Notes under the pieces: model-generated
Told to the model about the DNA's origin: nothing
The model's database searches: none
What the model saw: the letters and a program-made list of their open reading frames with translations, nothing else
From: an uncultured Lachnospiraceae bacterium
Lineage (GTDB): Bacteria > Bacillota_A > Clostridia > Lachnospirales > Lachnospiraceae
NCBI GenBank assembly: GCA_947564305.1
Contig: CANOBT010000240.1
Coordinates: forward strand, 1-7,134
Direction: 5' to 3'
Length of the DNA stretch: 7,134 bases
Translations under genes and position numbers: made by a program
Part shown: in pieces, positions 5,797-7,134 of the stretch
How the letters are laid out: each line of letters opens with the position of its first letter
Numbering within the stretch: position 1 is the stretch's first letter

Positions 5797-6414
5797 TTAC
5801 CAGCCCTGTTCCATAAGCCAGTTATTCAGTTCTCTTTCACGGTCACGAAACTCCTTGTCACCGCCGCCAAAATGTCCCATTTCTTTTTCACCGACAATAC
5901 CGCCGTCCACAATGTAAAGTACCCTGCTGCACTTGGCGGCAACCTTTGAATCGTGGATCACGCACATAATCGTCGTACCGGCACGGTTGAGGGAGAGCAG
6001 CTCGTTCATGACCTCTTCAGAGCTTGCACGGTTTAATGCGCCTGTCGGCTCGTCGGCAAAAATCATCTTGGGATTGTTTATCATACTGCGGCAGATGCAA
6101 GCCCTCTGAAGCTGTCCGCCCGACACCTCGTTAATATCATTGCCGCGTACATTGTCAATGCCGAGCTTTTGCATGAGCGCTCTGCCGCGCTCCTCGGTCT
6201 GCCTGCGGCTCACCATATTCTTTTTGGACTTTACCGCAGGAAAAATGATATTATCAAGTACCGAGAGATTTTTCATCATGTACAGATGCTGAAAAATAAA
6301 ACCCATTTCGCCCTCGCCGATTGTCAAATCGACGTTTTTCAACACATTGTTCTGATGTTTGTTCACAATATATGTCTTGCAAAGTCCCTTTGTCTGTAAA
6401 ACCGGATGATTCAT
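5797..6414 (-). pseudogene. MacB/LolD-type ABC ATPase lacking its Walker A region
   Basis: From ATG 6414 (MNHPVLQTKGLCKTYIVNKH) the product is 205 residues and has the Q-loop MGFIFQH (Q42), signature VSGGQLQR (97-104), Walker B MIFADEPTGALN (117-128), switch His in VIHD (H154) and the familiar end NNWLMEQGW. After VDLTIGEGE (28-36) the sequence jumps straight to MGFIFQ. The expected 40-50 residues that carry GPSGSGKST are absent, and the reading frame is kept. Without a P-loop it should not bind or hydrolyse ATP normally. In-frame codons extend upstream to 6579, but they are antisense to a recombinase tail and are not native. No good ribosome binding site precedes 6414. Family members pair with an FtsX-like permease and a two-component system. 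The permease is gone and only a kinase scrap follows. Confidence 0.85.
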
Positions 6415-6561
6415 TCTGAAAAATCCAGCTGTCACAGCCATGTCAAAGTGGACATCTACTTTACGGCGGTAGGGATGACAGACATTCCTACCGAAGAAGA
6501 AATCCTTGCTACGATGGAAGAAATACGGAATAACCCGCAGGACTTCAAATTTGCAGCATAA
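6415..6561 (+). pseudogene. C-terminal tail of a probable large serine recombinase (TnpX/DUF4368-like)
   Basis: The plus strand encodes 48 residues ending at TAA 6559-6561. They include SHVKVDIYFTAVGMTDIPT and EEILATMEEIRNNPQDF. The pattern VKVDIYFTAVGM followed by an acidic helix resembles the extreme C-terminus of DUF4368-bearing large serine recombinases of clostridial mobilisable and conjugative elements. That assignment is from memory of the family. No catalytic domain is present: the frame loses sense at about 6414, exactly where the ATPase start begins on the other strand. It is therefore a truncated 3' end left by deletion or insertion. It is the only strong plus-strand coding signal in the window. 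Confidence 0.6.
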
Positions 6562-6568
6562 CAAAATG

Positions 6569-6604
6569 ATACGGCGCAATCCTTTTTACGGATTTGCACC
6601 GTAC
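6569..6604 (+). terminator. Hairpin just after the recombinase stop
   Basis: The plus strand can fold TACGG-c-GCAATCC against GGATTTGC-a-CCGTA with one mismatch and one bulge, 8 nt after the recombinase TAA. A run of five T lies in the loop, but no T-tract follows the stem. It is a probable 3'-end structure of the recombinase transcript or part of the element end. Confidence 0.4.
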
Positions 6605-6902
6605 CCTACATAAAAACATCCTTATCCGGCAACAGCAAAGCCTCTGCGACCTTTACGGTTATAAAAAATTATAATTCTATTTAACAGAGATTCTACTTCT
6701 GGTTTCATGGTGAGAAGCAGCGTTGCATAAGCAGGGACTTTTTTAACTGGCTTTCCGCCAATCCCCAATATACTATGTACAGATAAACACTGTTTTGTAT
6801 GAACAAATAAATAACTGCCCGAAAAAAGAGCATTAAAAATCTCCCCAAACTTCTAAACATGTCTGGAGAGTGTCTGTCAAGTTTTTTGGGCATAGCAAGT
6901 CA
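6605..6902. other. Mostly non-coding stretch between recombinase tail and KTR gene
   Basis: I see no recognised gene. Two minus-strand frames are open: 62 codons at 6705-6893 (starts MPKKLDRHSPDMF, one hydrophobic segment near residues 18-44, no ribosome binding site at normal distance) and 28 codons at 6622-6708 (MKPEVESLLNR, ends GFAVAG, no ribosome binding site). Either could be a scrap of a mobile-element gene. An AT-rich repeat TTATAA-AAAA-TTATAA lies at 6659-6674. Confidence 0.35.
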
Positions 6903-6935
6903 GCCCACCAAAACACCGTTTTCTATATGGTGGGC
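6903..6935. repeat. Strong imperfect hairpin with 7-8 bp GC-rich outer stem
   Basis: GCCCACC (6903-6909) pairs with GGTGGGC (6929-6935), extendable by an A-T pair. Inside it AAAAC pairs with GTTTT around a 3-nt loop, leaving a one-sided bulge of about 6 nt. It is not followed by a T-tract on either strand. It may be a regulatory RNA hairpin, a protein-binding site or a remnant of an element end. Confidence 0.5.
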
Positions 6936-6954
6936 GTTCGCCTTAAATCCTTAT

Positions 6955-7030
6955 GAAATAAAATAGAGCCAACGAACTGTGATGATTGCTCACTTGTCCA
7001 TCGGCTCCGCATCTATGTGTCTGGCTCTAT
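6955..7030 (-). terminator. Probable terminator of the KTR gene
   Basis: On the minus strand ATAGAGCCA (7030-7022) pairs with TGGCTCTAT (6971-6963), a perfect 9-bp stem around a 50-nt loop that may fold further. TTTTATTTC follows directly. The upstream arm lies inside the last codons of the KTR frame. Confidence 0.45.
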
Positions 7031-7134
7031 GATGACTGCTGTATGTAGATTTTTCACTTCAATCAGCGTTTTCTTCTTGCACTTTGGACAGTAGAGAGGA
7101 TAGTTCTTCAAAACTGTATCTTTTCTTATTCTGT
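7013..7134 (-). pseudogene. Cysteine-rich KTR-type protein, C-terminal part, ends early
   Basis: The frame enters from the right edge and encodes 39 residues, including YPLYCPKCKKETLIEVKN and TAVIIEPDT, then TAG at 7013-7015. The CPKC knuckle followed by ETLIEVKN and EPD matches what I remember of the small cysteine-rich KTR proteins carried on Tn916-like and other Firmicute conjugative elements, whose usual end is EPD-AKTQSR. After the TAG the same frame continues M-R-S-R-W, which aligns with TQSR plus stop. So the TAG probably replaces the Lys codon, shaving about five residues. The zinc-knuckle part in view is intact, so the protein could still function. The missing N-terminal half should carry a second Cys pair. 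Confidence 0.6.

Noticed and set aside
6415..6579. N-terminal extension of the damaged ABC ATPase on the minus strand
   Set aside because: The extra 55 codons are antisense to the recombinase tail and do not resemble an ATPase start. The family start MNHPVLQTKG at 6414 fits better.

Overview
The window looks like a piece of a low-to-moderate GC Firmicute, most likely a gut clostridium of the Lachnospiraceae type. This rests on strong AGGAGG-type ribosome binding sites, tightly overlapped minus-strand genes, AT-rich promoters, and remnants of clostridial conjugative or mobilisable elements. Nothing in the sequence fixes the species. All intact genes are on the minus strand, so the window reads biologically from right to left.

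Right part (about 5357-7134): a mobile-element graveyard. It holds the C-terminal part of a cysteine-rich KTR-type protein that ends early at a TAG. A mostly non-coding stretch with two strong hairpins follows. Next comes the plus-strand tail of a probable large serine recombinase. The recombinase tail abuts a MacB-type ABC ATPase that has lost its Walker A loop by an in-frame deletion. A two-component sensor kinase follows directly, with its start, its dimerisation/His region and the end of its catalytic domain all missing. These look like scars of an ABC transporter plus two-component detoxification locus.

Middle (about 4345-5100): an AT-rich promoter region, a leader of roughly 215-245 nt with two tiny chained ORFs, then a gene for a Sec-secreted, cysteine-free, strongly basic protein of about 100 mature residues. 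A 12-bp hairpin separates it from the next gene.

Left-middle (964-4325): a tightly packed operon (1-nt gap, then two ATGA overlaps) encoding a lipoprotein, two six-helix membrane proteins that look like a split ABC-2-type permease, and a BcrA/GldA-like ATPase. About 110 nt further downstream is a small acidic cytosolic protein (469-855). My reading is one functional unit: an exported cationic protein with a dedicated lipoprotein and ABC machine. It could be a bacteriocin-like peptide with self-protection, or an envelope-stress system. I do not recognise it as a named system, and it is the best candidate here for something undescribed.

Left edge (1-371): the 5' part of a small membrane-protein gene, translationally coupled to a preceding reading frame interrupted by a stop codon.
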